A DNA stretch of 64,000 bases from Lachnospiraceae bacterium NSJ-143. GTDB taxonomy: Bacteria; Bacillota; Clostridia; Lachnospirales; Anaerotignaceae. The DNA is taken from positions 62,001 through 126,000 of the forward strand of contig JALIFM010000005.1 of assembly GCA_022867625.1 (NCBI GenBank), read 5' to 3'. Under the pieces are notes generated by a model. The model made no database searches. It was not told the DNA's origin and saw nothing but the letters and a program-made list of their open reading frames with translations. Position numbers and translations under genes: made by a program. This document shows, in pieces, positions 18,141 to 25,984 of this stretch (its first letter is position 1; each line of letters opens with the position of its first letter).

Positions 18141-18557
18141 TTGGAGGAGGATTTAAGAAACGGAATAGCAAAAGCGCTTTCAGCTGAGTTTGGAGACAGG
18201 TATAAAATATACGCGCAGAGTATTGAGCAGGGTTTAAGAAAACCTTGCTTTTTTATAATCCATAAAGGAACGGAATATGCTTATCTGCCGATGAACAGGT
18301 GCCTTGTTTCTTTTAGCTTTGAGGTGCAGGCGGTACTTTCGGAAAAGAAAAACGGCGGTATAAGCCAGGAGGCCGAAAGGGTGCTGTGTGCTTTAAAGCG
18401 GATTGACTGCGGTGATGGGAATTTAAACGCCTTTGACTTGAAACTGAGCACGGTGGACGGCGGCTTTAAGGCCGGTGTTATATACCAGATGAGCGCCAGA
18501 TTTAAGGAAGAAGCGGGAGAATTGATGGAAAAATTGGAAATAAATGAAGGAGAGTGA
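18141..18557 (+). CDS. Phage tail terminator protein (XkdJ-like)
   Basis: The 138-residue protein occupies the tail-terminator slot just before the sheath gene. It shows IAKALSAEFGDRYKIYAQ and CFFIIHKGTE, typical of the DUF6838-type tail terminators of Firmicute myophages. It starts with TTG behind GAAGGAGGA. The protein would cap the tube and join tail to head, so its presence argues for a complete virion plan and not a headless tailocin. Confidence 0.7.
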   Translation: MEEDLRNGIAKALSAEFGDRYKIYAQSIEQGLRKPCFFIIHKGTEYAYLPMNRCLVSFSFEVQAVLSEKKNGGISQEAERVLCALKRIDCGDGNLNAFDLKLSTVDGGFKAGVIYQMSARFKEEAGELMEKLEINEGE

Positions 18558-18562
18558 GAATA

Positions 18563-19858
18563 TTGGCATTAGGAGGCGGAAATTTTTTAACACAGAACAA
18601 GGTGCTTCCGGGAAGCTATATAAATTTTGTCAGTGCCACAAGCTCAAACGCGAGCATAAGCGACAGAGGTTACGCCGCCGCTGCCTGTGAGATGAGCTGG
18701 GGTAAGGAAGGGCAGATATTTGCAGTTACAGCTGATGAATTTATGACAGAAAGTATGAGTATATTCGGTTATGCCTATACTGACGGCAGGCTTAAGGGTA
18801 TAAGGGATATATTCTTAAATGCGAGCACAGTGTATTTTTACAGGCTGAACAATGGTACAAAGGCGAGCTGTGACATAGCAAGTGCAAGATACTCCGGGGA
18901 AAGGGGAAATGATATTGTAATAACAATAGAAAGCGGTGAAAGCGGGTATATTATATCTACATATTTGGACGGTACGTGTGTTGATACTCAGAATGTATTT
19001 AATGCCGGAGAGCTTGCTGATAACGACTATGTTGTGTTTAATAAATCGGCGGAAATGACCCTTTCGGCCGGCATGAATCTGGCAGGAGGAACTGACGGAA
19101 GTACAGCTGACAGTGCACACCAGAAGTTTCTTGACAGCCTTGAGAGCATAAGTATAAACACCCTTGCTTGCCTGAGTGATAATGAGGCGGTTAAAAAGCT
19201 GTATGCGCAGTACACAAAAACAATGCGTGATACTTATGGTGTGAAATTCCAGACAGTTGTACATGATTATGAGGCCGAATATGAGGGCGTAATAAATGTG
19301 GATAACTGCACCGCAGATAAAGGTGAGGAGATATATGGACTTGTATGGTGGACCGCAGGAGCTTCAGCGGGGTGCGCTATAAACGAGAGCCTTACAAATA
19401 AGCTCTACGACGGCGAGTACAGTGTAAATACAGCTTATAAGCAAAGCGAGCTTGAGGAAGGAATAAAGGCCGGAAAGCTTATGTTTCACCGAAATGGGGA
19501 GGATATAAGGGTTCTTGATGATATAAACTCATATACGGAATTTAAAGACGGCAAGGACAGGAACTTTGCAGAAAACCAGGTTATAAGGCTGCTTGACCAG
19601 ATAGGCAATGATATAGCTGTTATGTTCAACACATATTACCTTGGAAAGGTGCAGAACAATACCGCCGGCAGAATGGCTTTCTGGAATGATATTGTTACAT
19701 ACAACAGAGAGCTTGAAAAGCTAAGCGTAATTGAAGGATTTGAGGCTGATGATGTGGCTGTGGAGATTGGAAACGACAAAAAGACAGTATCGGTTACAAA
19801 CCCTATTACTCCTGTCTGCACTATGGCTAAGCTTTACATGACGGTAATTGTACGGTAA
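18563..19858 (+). CDS. Contractile tail sheath protein (XkdK-like)
   Basis: The sheath protein of about 431 residues makes the element a myophage-type contractile system. The N-terminus LGGGNFLTQNKVLPGSYINF is the hallmark of XkdK sheaths. The C-terminal quarter carries the conserved core that forms the interlocked sheath mesh (VIRLLDQIGNDIAVMF and the final ITPVCTMAKLYMTVIV). AAGGAGAG selects TTG 18563, which gives the usual start MALGGG in place of the upstream GTG 18554. The tube gene follows after 17 bases. Confidence 0.93.
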   Translation: MALGGGNFLTQNKVLPGSYINFVSATSSNASISDRGYAAAACEMSWGKEGQIFAVTADEFMTESMSIFGYAYTDGRLKGIRDIFLNASTVYFYRLNNGTKASCDIASARYSGERGNDIVITIESGESGYIISTYLDGTCVDTQNVFNAGELADNDYVVFNKSAEMTLSAGMNLAGGTDGSTADSAHQKFLDSLESISINTLACLSDNEAVKKLYAQYTKTMRDTYGVKFQTVVHDYEAEYEGVINVDNCTADKGEEIYGLVWWTAGASAGCAINESLTNKLYDGEYSVNTAYKQSELEEGIKAGKLMFHRNGEDIRVLDDINSYTEFKDGKDRNFAENQVIRLLDQIGNDIAVMFNTYYLGKVQNNTAGRMAFWNDIVTYNRELEKLSVIEGFEADDVAVEIGNDKKTVSVTNPITPVCTMAKLYMTVIVR

Positions 19859-19875
19859 AAAGGGGGAAACGATAT

Positions 19876-20343
19876 TTGAGCCAGATTATGAATGCCAAGG
19901 ACGTGCTGTGCGCATCAATGGCCGAATGCTATGTTACCATAGACAAGAAAAGGTATAATTTTATGCAGGCTATTAACCTTGAAGCGACTATGAAGAAAAC
20001 TAAAAGCGAGGTGCCAATACTTGGAAAGACCGGAAAGGGTAACAGGTCTACCGGCTGGAACGGAACGGGCAAGGCTACATTCCATTACAACAGCTCTGTT
20101 TTCAGGGAGCTGCTTTATAAGTTCAAGGAAAAGGGCGAGGACATGTATTTTGACATACAGATAACCAATGAAGACACTACAAGTGCTGTTGGAAGGCAGA
20201 CAATAATATTGAAGGACTGTAACCTTGACGGAGGGACGATAGCCAAATTTGATGCCACATCAAAATTTCTTGATGAGGATTACAGCTTTACATTTGAGGA
20301 TTGGGAGATGCCGGAAAAATTTAAAATGCTTTCCGGCATGTAA
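19876..20343 (+). CDS. Tail tube protein (XkdM-like)
   Basis: The 155-residue protein would polymerise into the inner tube of the contractile tail. The N-terminal NAKDVLCASMAECYVTIDKKR and the KSEVPILGKTGKGNRSTGW block are characteristic of XkdM or phage-core-tail tubes, and so is the final FTFEDWEMPEKF. It starts with TTG behind GGGGGAAAC. A large hairpin follows the gene at 20410-20459. Confidence 0.93.
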   Translation: MSQIMNAKDVLCASMAECYVTIDKKRYNFMQAINLEATMKKTKSEVPILGKTGKGNRSTGWNGTGKATFHYNSSVFRELLYKFKEKGEDMYFDIQITNEDTTSAVGRQTIILKDCNLDGGTIAKFDATSKFLDEDYSFTFEDWEMPEKFKMLSGM

Positions 20344-20409
20344 TATTAAAAAAGCCGGATTATCTTAAATAAGGTTTAAGCAAAGCTTTCTTAGAAAATA
20401 AAAATCAAT

Positions 20410-20459
20410 AAGCCCTGCTGTTAATTGTTTGCTGCGCGGCAAAGCATGCAGCGGGGCTT
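20410..20459 (+). terminator. Two-tier hairpin between tube and chaperone genes
   Basis: An outer 11-bp stem, AAGCCCTGCTG with CAGCGGGGCTT (one G-T pair), encloses an inner hairpin TTTGC/GCAAA at 20428-20443. It is followed by TAAATTGTTTT. In this position it would act as a partial terminator or RNA-end protector, lowering chaperone expression relative to the abundant tube and sheath. A strong U tract is lacking, so full termination is unlikely. Confidence 0.65.
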
Positions 20460-20504
20460 AAATTGTTTTGAGGCCTATGAAAGTGCCTTAATGGAGGAAT
20501 TGAT

Positions 20505-20921
20505 ATGGATTTGGGTATATTTTTAAGAAAAAACAGGGAAAACACGTCAAATACTTTTTACGCGGCAAGCAAGGGTTTTGTTGCTGATGGGGAACCGGTT
20601 AAATGGGAAATAAGGCCGCTTAGCGGCAGTGAGGAAGAAAAAATAAGGGATATGTGCATAAAAAGGTCTGCGAAGAAAAACGGCGGATACACAGAGGAGC
20701 TTGATTACAGCAGATACCTTGGAAAAATAGCCGCAGCTTCAACAGTATACCCTGATTTGTTTGATGAGGAGCTGCAAAACAGCTACGGTGTATGGGGAGA
20801 GGATTTACTGCTGAAGGAAATGCTGACCAGCGGGGAATATATTGCTTACATTAAAAAGGTCAAAGAGGTAAATGGATTTGACATTACCGACAGGGAGCTT
20901 GTGGACGAAGCAAAAAACTGA
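20505..20921 (+). CDS. Tail assembly chaperone, short form (XkdN-like, gpG analogue)
   Basis: The 138-residue protein is XkdN-like: IFLRKNRENT, VKWEIRPLSGSEEEKIRDMC and LGKIAAASTVYPDL match the family. In long-tailed phages this position encodes a chaperone that coats the tape measure and recruits tube subunits. It ends ...DEAKN at a heptamer A AAA AAC directly before the stop. A -1 shift there joins it to a second frame, making an extended product of about 188 residues, like gpG and gpGT of lambda. The gene starts with ATG behind GGAGG. Confidence 0.88.
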   Translation: MDLGIFLRKNRENTSNTFYAASKGFVADGEPVKWEIRPLSGSEEEKIRDMCIKRSAKKNGGYTEELDYSRYLGKIAAASTVYPDLFDEELQNSYGVWGEDLLLKEMLTSGEYIAYIKKVKEVNGFDITDRELVDEAKN

Positions 20922-20967
20922 TTGCGGAGGGCAGCTTTGACGCTGTATGCGCATATTTTGCCCTCCG
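20912..20967 (+). promoter_or_regulatory. Programmed -1 ribosomal frameshift signal
   Basis: The slippery heptamer A AAA AAC (20912-20918) is read in the correct zero frame as GCA AAA AAC, just before the UGA stop. After a 6-nt spacer comes a perfect GC-rich 8-bp stem CGGAGGGC (20925-20932) / GCCCTCCG (20960-20967), with a 27-nt loop. This is the canonical layout of -1 frameshift sites: heptamer, 5-7 nt spacer, stimulatory structure. Confidence 0.87.
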
Positions 20968-21070
20968 GAGGTTTGGGAGGTTTCCATCGGAGTTTATGGC
21001 GCTGCCAAGGAATGAGAAGGCTTTTGTAGCGGCATGTATAGAGCTTGAAACAGAAGAAAGGGAAGAATAA
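20918..21070 (+). CDS. Frameshift extension of the tail assembly chaperone (gpT-like part)
   Basis: This 50-codon segment lies in the -1 frame and has no start codon near its beginning. It reads LIAEGSFDAVCAYFALRRFG and continues to a stop at 21068-21070. The FALRRFGRFPSEFMALPRNEKAFV stretch resembles second-frame chaperone segments of Firmicute myophages. It would be made only as the C-terminal extension of the 20505 gene through the -1 shift at 20912-20918. In other phages the extended chaperone binds the tape measure; here no tape-measure gene follows. The xkdP-like gene starts 12 bases later. Confidence 0.83.
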   Translation: MIAEGSFDAVCAYFALRRFGRFPSEFMALPRNEKAFVAACIELETEEREE

Positions 21071-21082
21071 AGGAGGGTCGAC

Positions 21083-21724
21083 GTGTATTCGGTATATATA
21101 GGAGATATTTTACTGCCAGTGACGCCTGAAAAGATAACTTGGACATATAAAGGGCAAAACGATACGGTAAATCTTATTAACATGGAGGAAATAAACAGAG
21201 TACGCGTACCAGGGCTGCTGGAGTACAGCTTCAGCGCGGTTATTCCTGGAACGAAGGTGCCTTATGCCAGATATGTAAGCAGTTTTAAGGAGCCTTTTAC
21301 ATACATAAATGAGTTTGAAACAATTCTGAAAGAGTGCAAGCCTGTAATGTTTAATATAATAAGGGAAAAGCTGCCTTATGGAAGGTCTGGGTTTACTACA
21401 AAAAAGCTTGTTACAATAGAATCACTTATTGTAAATGAGTCTGTACAGAATGGACTTGATGTAATGCTTTCTATAAGGCTTAAAGAATTTAAAGAGCAGA
21501 AAAGCGTGAAGATGGCGGGATTTAATAATGGCAGCCAAAATAAAAGTGTGAGAAACAGCACAAAGGAAGTGTCAAAAAGCTATACAGTAAAAAAAGGAGA
21601 TAATTTGTGGAGCATATGCAAAAGCATGTTAAATGACGGCTCAAAGTTTTCAGAGGTTGCAAGAATAAACGGCATAACAAACCCGTCTAGGATATATCCA
21701 GGGCAGGTGATACGGTTTGAATGA
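21083..21724 (+). CDS. Phage tail protein with C-terminal LysM domain (XkdP-like)
   Basis: The 213-residue protein is XkdP-like. The N-terminal part starts YSVYIGDILLPVTPEKITW, typical of the family (about residues 2-130). The C-terminus is a LysM peptidoglycan-binding domain: SYTVKKGDNLWSICK near residues 166-180 and PSRIYPGQVIRF at the end. It is part of the tail hub and baseplate region in PBSX-type tails. GTG is the start, with AGGAGGG 5 bases before. A tape-measure gene is usually found immediately upstream of xkdP; here only the 12 bases after the chaperone stop separate them. Confidence 0.9.
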   Translation: MYSVYIGDILLPVTPEKITWTYKGQNDTVNLINMEEINRVRVPGLLEYSFSAVIPGTKVPYARYVSSFKEPFTYINEFETILKECKPVMFNIIREKLPYGRSGFTTKKLVTIESLIVNESVQNGLDVMLSIRLKEFKEQKSVKMAGFNNGSQNKSVRNSTKEVSKSYTVKKGDNLWSICKSMLNDGSKFSEVARINGITNPSRIYPGQVIRFE

Positions 21725-22688
21725 AGTCTATATAGAAATTATAAACAGCAATGACAGCAATTTATATATTCCCGTAGCTGCGGGAGAAATAAGCATTGAG
21801 TCATACAGAAGCTCCATGCCATCAAAGGCAGTATTTAACATATTGAAGGATGAAGAAATAAATGTCGGCGAGGGCTCGGAAGTAAGAATTTATGTGGACA
21901 GCAATCCATTGTTTAAGGGATATGTGTTTACAAAAAAACGAGACAAGGACGGAATTATAGCTATAACAGCTTATGACCAGCTGAGATATTTAAAAAATAA
22001 AGGAACGTATAATTTCAGCGGATACACACTGTCTGATGTTATAAGGCAGATAGCCATGGATTATAAAATACAGTGCAGGGATATAGAAAACAGCGGATTT
22101 ATACTGAGTGATTTTATCAAAGATGACAAAACGCTGATTGACATAATACAGGACGCTATAGATATTACATATGAGAATACAGGTGTTTTATATGTACTAT
22201 TTGATGATTTTGGAGGTTTAAGCCTTAAAAGGGCTGAGAAGATGATTGCTGAATATTTGGCAGAGGACGCGACGGCAGAAAATTTCAGTTACCAATCCAC
22301 CATAGATTCAGGTACATATAATCAGATAAGGCTGACCTTAAAGGGGAAAAAAGGGATAATACAGGAGTATTTTAAAAATGACAGCAGTTCAATAGCCAAA
22401 TGGGGAGTGCTTCAGTATACAGGAAATATAGACGATGGTGAAGACGGAAACGCCAAGGCGGATAAGCTTTTGGGGATACACAACAGCATACAGAGAAAGC
22501 TTTCGGTTTCAGGGGCGTTCGGCGATTTAAAGGTAAGAGCAGGTTCTGTTATATATGTAAGAACAAATAAAACCGGCGATATAGAGCTTGATGAAAAGAT
22601 GACGGTTGAGTCATGCAGACACAGGTTTAAGGGAGGCGTACATACTATGGACCTTTCTCTTAAAGGCGGACTGATAAATTCTGTTTAA
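21717..22688 (+). CDS. Phage baseplate hub protein (XkdQ-like, gp27-like)
   Basis: The 323-residue protein is XkdQ-like, forming the tail hub ring. The segment ITAYDQLRYLKNKGTYNFSG (near residues 85-104) is a strong family signature, followed by TLSDVIRQIAMDY and IDIIQDAIDITYENTG. It starts with TTG overlapping the end of the xkdP-like gene by 8 bases. XkdQ normally precedes the DUF2577 protein XkdR directly; here a gene of 295 codons intervenes. Confidence 0.92.
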   Translation: MNEVYIEIINSNDSNLYIPVAAGEISIESYRSSMPSKAVFNILKDEEINVGEGSEVRIYVDSNPLFKGYVFTKKRDKDGIIAITAYDQLRYLKNKGTYNFSGYTLSDVIRQIAMDYKIQCRDIENSGFILSDFIKDDKTLIDIIQDAIDITYENTGVLYVLFDDFGGLSLKRAEKMIAEYLAEDATAENFSYQSTIDSGTYNQIRLTLKGKKGIIQEYFKNDSSSIAKWGVLQYTGNIDDGEDGNAKADKLLGIHNSIQRKLSVSGAFGDLKVRAGSVIYVRTNKTGDIELDEKMTVESCRHRFKGGVHTMDLSLKGGLINSV

Positions 22689-22714
22689 TCAGACTGAAAA
22701 GGGAGGTGGGAGCA

Positions 22715-23599
22715 TTGACACAGAGCAGTACATTGTTGGACATTTTTAGTGAAATATACAGGTTAAGAGAAATGATGAGTGAGGTTATTAAGGATATGAA
22801 CAGCTGTTCATGGCTTTATCTGCTCAGCAAAGAAAAACAGCAGGACATCTCAGCGGAAAACAGTGCAAAAAGTTTGACTGACGCTGTATTTGGTTATGGT
22901 GGCGATGGGCATACAGGGAGTTTTTATGGATACAAAACATTTTATGACCTGTTAATACCAAGTAGCCAATACACAGATGTGTACAGTGACAACAGTAAAG
23001 CTGTTTACAGACCGTACGCAGGTGCGAATGAAATGGAGCTCTGTTTATCGGAGGTGTTTTTGAATAAAAAGGATTTTCTGATGACCGATGATTCAGGTGT
23101 AAATGCTGATTTTGAAGTGTCTGCTGATGACAATACAGCAGAAAGCTTTTACGGCAGCTATGGTTTTGGGTCAAGCTGTGACAAATACGATGGTACAAGT
23201 TGTTTGGCTATTAATCCGGTATTGCAGTATAAAAAAATTGATGATTTTATTATCAGCGATTGCGCAGCAAGTGCTAAAAGGTATGGATTGTTTAACAGTT
23301 TGCAGGAGGGATACAAAAACGAGCGTGTATTTGAAAGGAACACTGAAAAATTCAATTTTAATAGTGTTCCTTTGATATATCCTGAAAAATATAATTATGG
23401 CCGTAATGAGTATTACGACTTGGGCAATGCCGGAAAAATGAGTTTCAGTCCGTTTGAGACAGAGGATAAGAAAATAAACATAACACTTAACAATTATTCA
23501 GGCTCCGGAAATGACGCTGATGAAATGAAAATTATAGATTCAATAGCGCAGAAAATTATTGAGTATGCCGGCTGCGGAGCTGAGGGTACACATTTATAG
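22715..23599 (+). CDS. Unrecognised tail-cluster protein between xkdQ and xkdR homologues
   Basis: I do not recognise this 294-residue protein, and the typical Xkd order has no gene here. It starts TTG behind GGGAGGTGGG (a GTG at 22706 is an alternative). The N-terminus is helical (LLDIFSEIYRLREMMSEVIKD), the middle is rich in Ser, Tyr, Gly and Asp, with little regular pattern. The last 40 residues (INITLNNYSGSG followed by a KIIDSIAQKIIEYA helix) recall the C-terminal tails of some phage tape-measure and tail proteins. Since the tape measure is absent, it could be a short relocated replacement. That is an inference from position and weak pattern. Confidence 0.6.
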   Translation: MTQSSTLLDIFSEIYRLREMMSEVIKDMNSCSWLYLLSKEKQQDISAENSAKSLTDAVFGYGGDGHTGSFYGYKTFYDLLIPSSQYTDVYSDNSKAVYRPYAGANEMELCLSEVFLNKKDFLMTDDSGVNADFEVSADDNTAESFYGSYGFGSSCDKYDGTSCLAINPVLQYKKIDDFIISDCAASAKRYGLFNSLQEGYKNERVFERNTEKFNFNSVPLIYPEKYNYGRNEYYDLGNAGKMSFSPFETEDKKINITLNNYSGSGNDADEMKIIDSIAQKIIEYAGCGAEGTHL

Positions 23600-23614
23600 C
23601 TGGAGGCGGTTTTT

Positions 23615-23980
23615 ATCACCGGAGAATTAATAAACGCGATTAAAAAAATTTCAGTTGAGGCAAATGAGGCAGCAGACCCGGTTAAGCTTATGTTCGGTGT
23701 GGTGACTGCTGAGAAGCCGCTTACGATAATGGCTGACCAAAGACTTATGATTGAAGGGAAAAAAATATTGTTATGTTCAAGTGTTGTGGAAAAGGAAGCT
23801 GAAGAAACTTATGATATGTATACTGAAAATTCAGGCGGAGGTACAACTTATCACAGCCACAGGATATTGGGCAGAAAAAAGGTAGTATTAAATAATGGGT
23901 TAAAAAAGGGCGAAAAGGTACTTGTTTTGAGGATGCAGGGTGGACAAAGTTTTCTGGTTTTGGACAGGGTGGTGAATTGA
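23615..23980 (+). CDS. DUF2577-type tail protein (XkdR-like), probable AUC start
   Basis: The 121-codon gene is XkdR-like: KKISVEANEAADPVKLMFGVV and LTIMADQRLMIEGKKI match DUF2577, a small baseplate component with OB-like fold. The first standard start in frame, ATG 23690, would delete the conserved 25 N-terminal residues. The frame is open upstream only to 23600 and holds no ATG or GTG or TTG there; CTG 23600 precedes the ribosome site. GGAGGCGG at 23602-23609 is 8 bases from AUC 23615, which gives (M)TGELINAIKKI. So AUC is the likely initiator. Confidence 0.82.
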   Translation: MTGELINAIKKISVEANEAADPVKLMFGVVTAEKPLTIMADQRLMIEGKKILLCSSVVEKEAEETYDMYTENSGGGTTYHSHRILGRKKVVLNNGLKKGEKVLVLRMQGGQSFLVLDRVVN

Positions 23981-24375
23981 TGGTACCTGACAACAGTGTT
24001 AAGGAAGAATACAGCTTTAATACCATGGACACGAAAACATATAATCTGGATTTTGACAGAAAACGTATTTGTGGGTATGTGTATGGTAATGATGCAATAA
24101 AGCAGGCTATAAGAAAAGCGATTGAGACAAAAAGGTATGCTTTTGAGATATACGACTGGGATTACGGCTCACAGCTGCACGAGCTTATAGGCAGAAAAAT
24201 AAATTGGGCCGAAGCACTGGCGGAGGCTTATATAGAGGATTCATTAATACCCGACAGCAGGATAGACGGGATTAGAAATTTCAGCTGTATAAGGGACGGA
24301 AGTTCATTAAGGGTGAACTTTGACGCTGTAACAAACAATGGTGTTATTGGTATTGAAATGGAGGCAGAAGCCTGA
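23980..24375 (+). CDS. DUF2634-type tail protein (XkdS-like)
   Basis: The 131-residue protein is XkdS-like (DUF2634, gp25-like baseplate wedge). KTYNLDFDRKRICGYVYGNDAIKQAIRKAIETKRY and FEIYDWDYGSQLHELIG form the signature; gp25-like proteins start sheath assembly at the baseplate. ATG 23980 overlaps the xkdR-like stop by one base; TTG 23977 is also in frame. It overlaps the baseplate J gene by one base, consistent with coupled translation. Confidence 0.9.
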   Translation: MVPDNSVKEEYSFNTMDTKTYNLDFDRKRICGYVYGNDAIKQAIRKAIETKRYAFEIYDWDYGSQLHELIGRKINWAEALAEAYIEDSLIPDSRIDGIRNFSCIRDGSSLRVNFDAVTNNGVIGIEMEAEA

Positions 24376-25448
24376 TGTATGAGAATTTAACTTACGAGCA
24401 GCTGTTAAAAGAAAAACTGAAGCTTATTGACAGTTCTTTTGATAAAAGGCAGGGCAGCGTGATATATGATACATTGGCCCCAAACAGTGCCGAAAGTATA
24501 CAGATGTATATGAGTATGGATATGCTTATGGACCGGACATTTGCTGATACAGCAACTGGCGAGGACCTTGACAAAAGAGCGTGGGAAAGAAATATAAGCA
24601 GGAAGGCAGCTACAAATTCTGTAGTAAAAGCTGTTTTTACAGACGAAAGTGGCGAAGCTTTTGATGTTGAAACAGGAGCAAGGTTCAGCGGGGGCGGAAA
24701 TGATTACTGTATAATTGAGAGGATAGAAAAGGGTTGTTTTAAACTTGCATGTGAGACTGCCGGAGAGGGCGGCAACGGGTATACCGGAAAAATAATACCT
24801 GTAGGATATGTAGATGGTCTTTACAGTGCTGAGATTACTGAGATAATTATTTACGGAGAGAACAGGGAAAGTGACGACAGCCTGAGGAAAAGGTATTTTG
24901 AAAGCTTTCAGACTAAGGCGTTTGGCGGCAATATTGAGGATTACAAGAGAATTTTCAGTGGGATAAGAGGTGTAGGAGCATGCAAGGTTTATCCTGCCTA
25001 TTATGGCGGCGGTACTGTGAGGGTTGTAATATTGAATAATGATTACGGTGTGCCTGACACCCAGCTTATAAATGACGTTCAGGCTTATGTTGACCCGCAG
25101 CCAAAGGGAGCAGGAGCAGGAGCTGTACCAATTGGGCATAATGTGACAGTTGAGGCGGCAGCAGAGCACAGGATAAATATTATGTTCAGCCTTACATTCA
25201 GTGATGGATATGAAAATGAGTTTTTATTATCGGAGGCGAAAAATAATATTGAGGAATATTTTTCTGAGCTGAGGAAGAGCTGGAGCGCTGAGGAAGGCAT
25301 AACAGTAAGAAGCAGTCATATTGAAATGAGGATACTTGATGTTTTGGGCGTAATTGATGTTGAAAATATAAAGCTCAATGGAACGGCCGGAAATGTTGTT
25401 TTGGATTCTGGCAGTATACCTGTTTTGGGGACGGTGGAAAGCGTATGA
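24375..25448 (+). CDS. Baseplate J-like wedge protein (XkdT-like)
   Basis: The 357-residue protein belongs to the baseplate J (gp6-like) family, forming the wedge ring that triggers contraction. The start LTYEQLLKEKLKLIDSSFDKRQGSVIYD, the AWERNISRKAATNSVVKAVF stretch and the RKRYFESFQTKAFGGNIEDYK block (near residues 172-192) are diagnostic. Length is near that of PBSX XkdT. No damage is visible. Confidence 0.94.
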   Translation: MYENLTYEQLLKEKLKLIDSSFDKRQGSVIYDTLAPNSAESIQMYMSMDMLMDRTFADTATGEDLDKRAWERNISRKAATNSVVKAVFTDESGEAFDVETGARFSGGGNDYCIIERIEKGCFKLACETAGEGGNGYTGKIIPVGYVDGLYSAEITEIIIYGENRESDDSLRKRYFESFQTKAFGGNIEDYKRIFSGIRGVGACKVYPAYYGGGTVRVVILNNDYGVPDTQLINDVQAYVDPQPKGAGAGAVPIGHNVTVEAAAEHRINIMFSLTFSDGYENEFLLSEAKNNIEEYFSELRKSWSAEEGITVRSSHIEMRILDVLGVIDVENIKLNGTAGNVVLDSGSIPVLGTVESV

Positions 25449-25981
25449 AAAAATATTTGGAATACCTGCCGGAATTTATTCGTGAGTTTAAAGAAATAGA
25501 GGCTATAGCAAAGGCTGAGGATACTGTTATAGCTGACGAGTGGAGCCGCCTTAATGAGGTTGAAAACAGCCAATGGATACAGACAGCAGGAGAAGAGGGC
25601 CTGAGCAGATATGAGAAAATGCTGGGCATAACAGGTGGTGGAAACAGCATTGATGTGAGACGGTCAGCTATAATTGTTAAATATAACAATAATTTTGCTT
25701 ATACATATTATATGTTTGTAAAATACCTGGATAATATATGTGGGCGTGGAAACTATGACCTTGAAATACGGTACTCTGAGTATGCTGTTGACATAAGCCT
25801 TGGGCTGAACAGAAAGCTGCTGTACAATACTGTCAGGGATTATGTCAGGCATATGATTCCGGCTAACATGGCATTAAATATAAAGATTAAATATAATAAG
25901 CACATCACATTTGTGGAAAAAACACACAGTAAACTGCGGCTGTACACGCACGACTCCCTGAGGAACACAGAGATTGCGTAA
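25445..25981 (+). CDS. DUF2313 tail protein (XkdU/YmfQ-like)
   Basis: The 178-residue protein is XkdU-like (YmfQ, DUF2313; gpI-like baseplate component). The pattern is YLPEFIREFKEIEAIAKAED at the start, LSRYEKMLGITGGGNSIDVRRSAI in the middle and a VRDYVRHMIPANMALNIKIK stretch near the end. It overlaps the baseplate J stop by 4 bases. In PBSX the next gene is the tail fibre XkdV, followed by lysis genes; here the cluster ends, and a terminator begins within 5 bases of the stop. Confidence 0.88.
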   Translation: MKKYLEYLPEFIREFKEIEAIAKAEDTVIADEWSRLNEVENSQWIQTAGEEGLSRYEKMLGITGGGNSIDVRRSAIIVKYNNNFAYTYYMFVKYLDNICGRGNYDLEIRYSEYAVDISLGLNRKLLYNTVRDYVRHMIPANMALNIKIKYNKHITFVEKTHSKLRLYTHDSLRNTEIA

Positions 25982-25984
25982 ATA

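Noticed and set aside
23690-23980. ATG 23690 as the start of the xkdR-like gene.
   Set aside because: It would remove conserved N-terminal residues and leave a gap of 90 bases with a good ribosome binding site unused.
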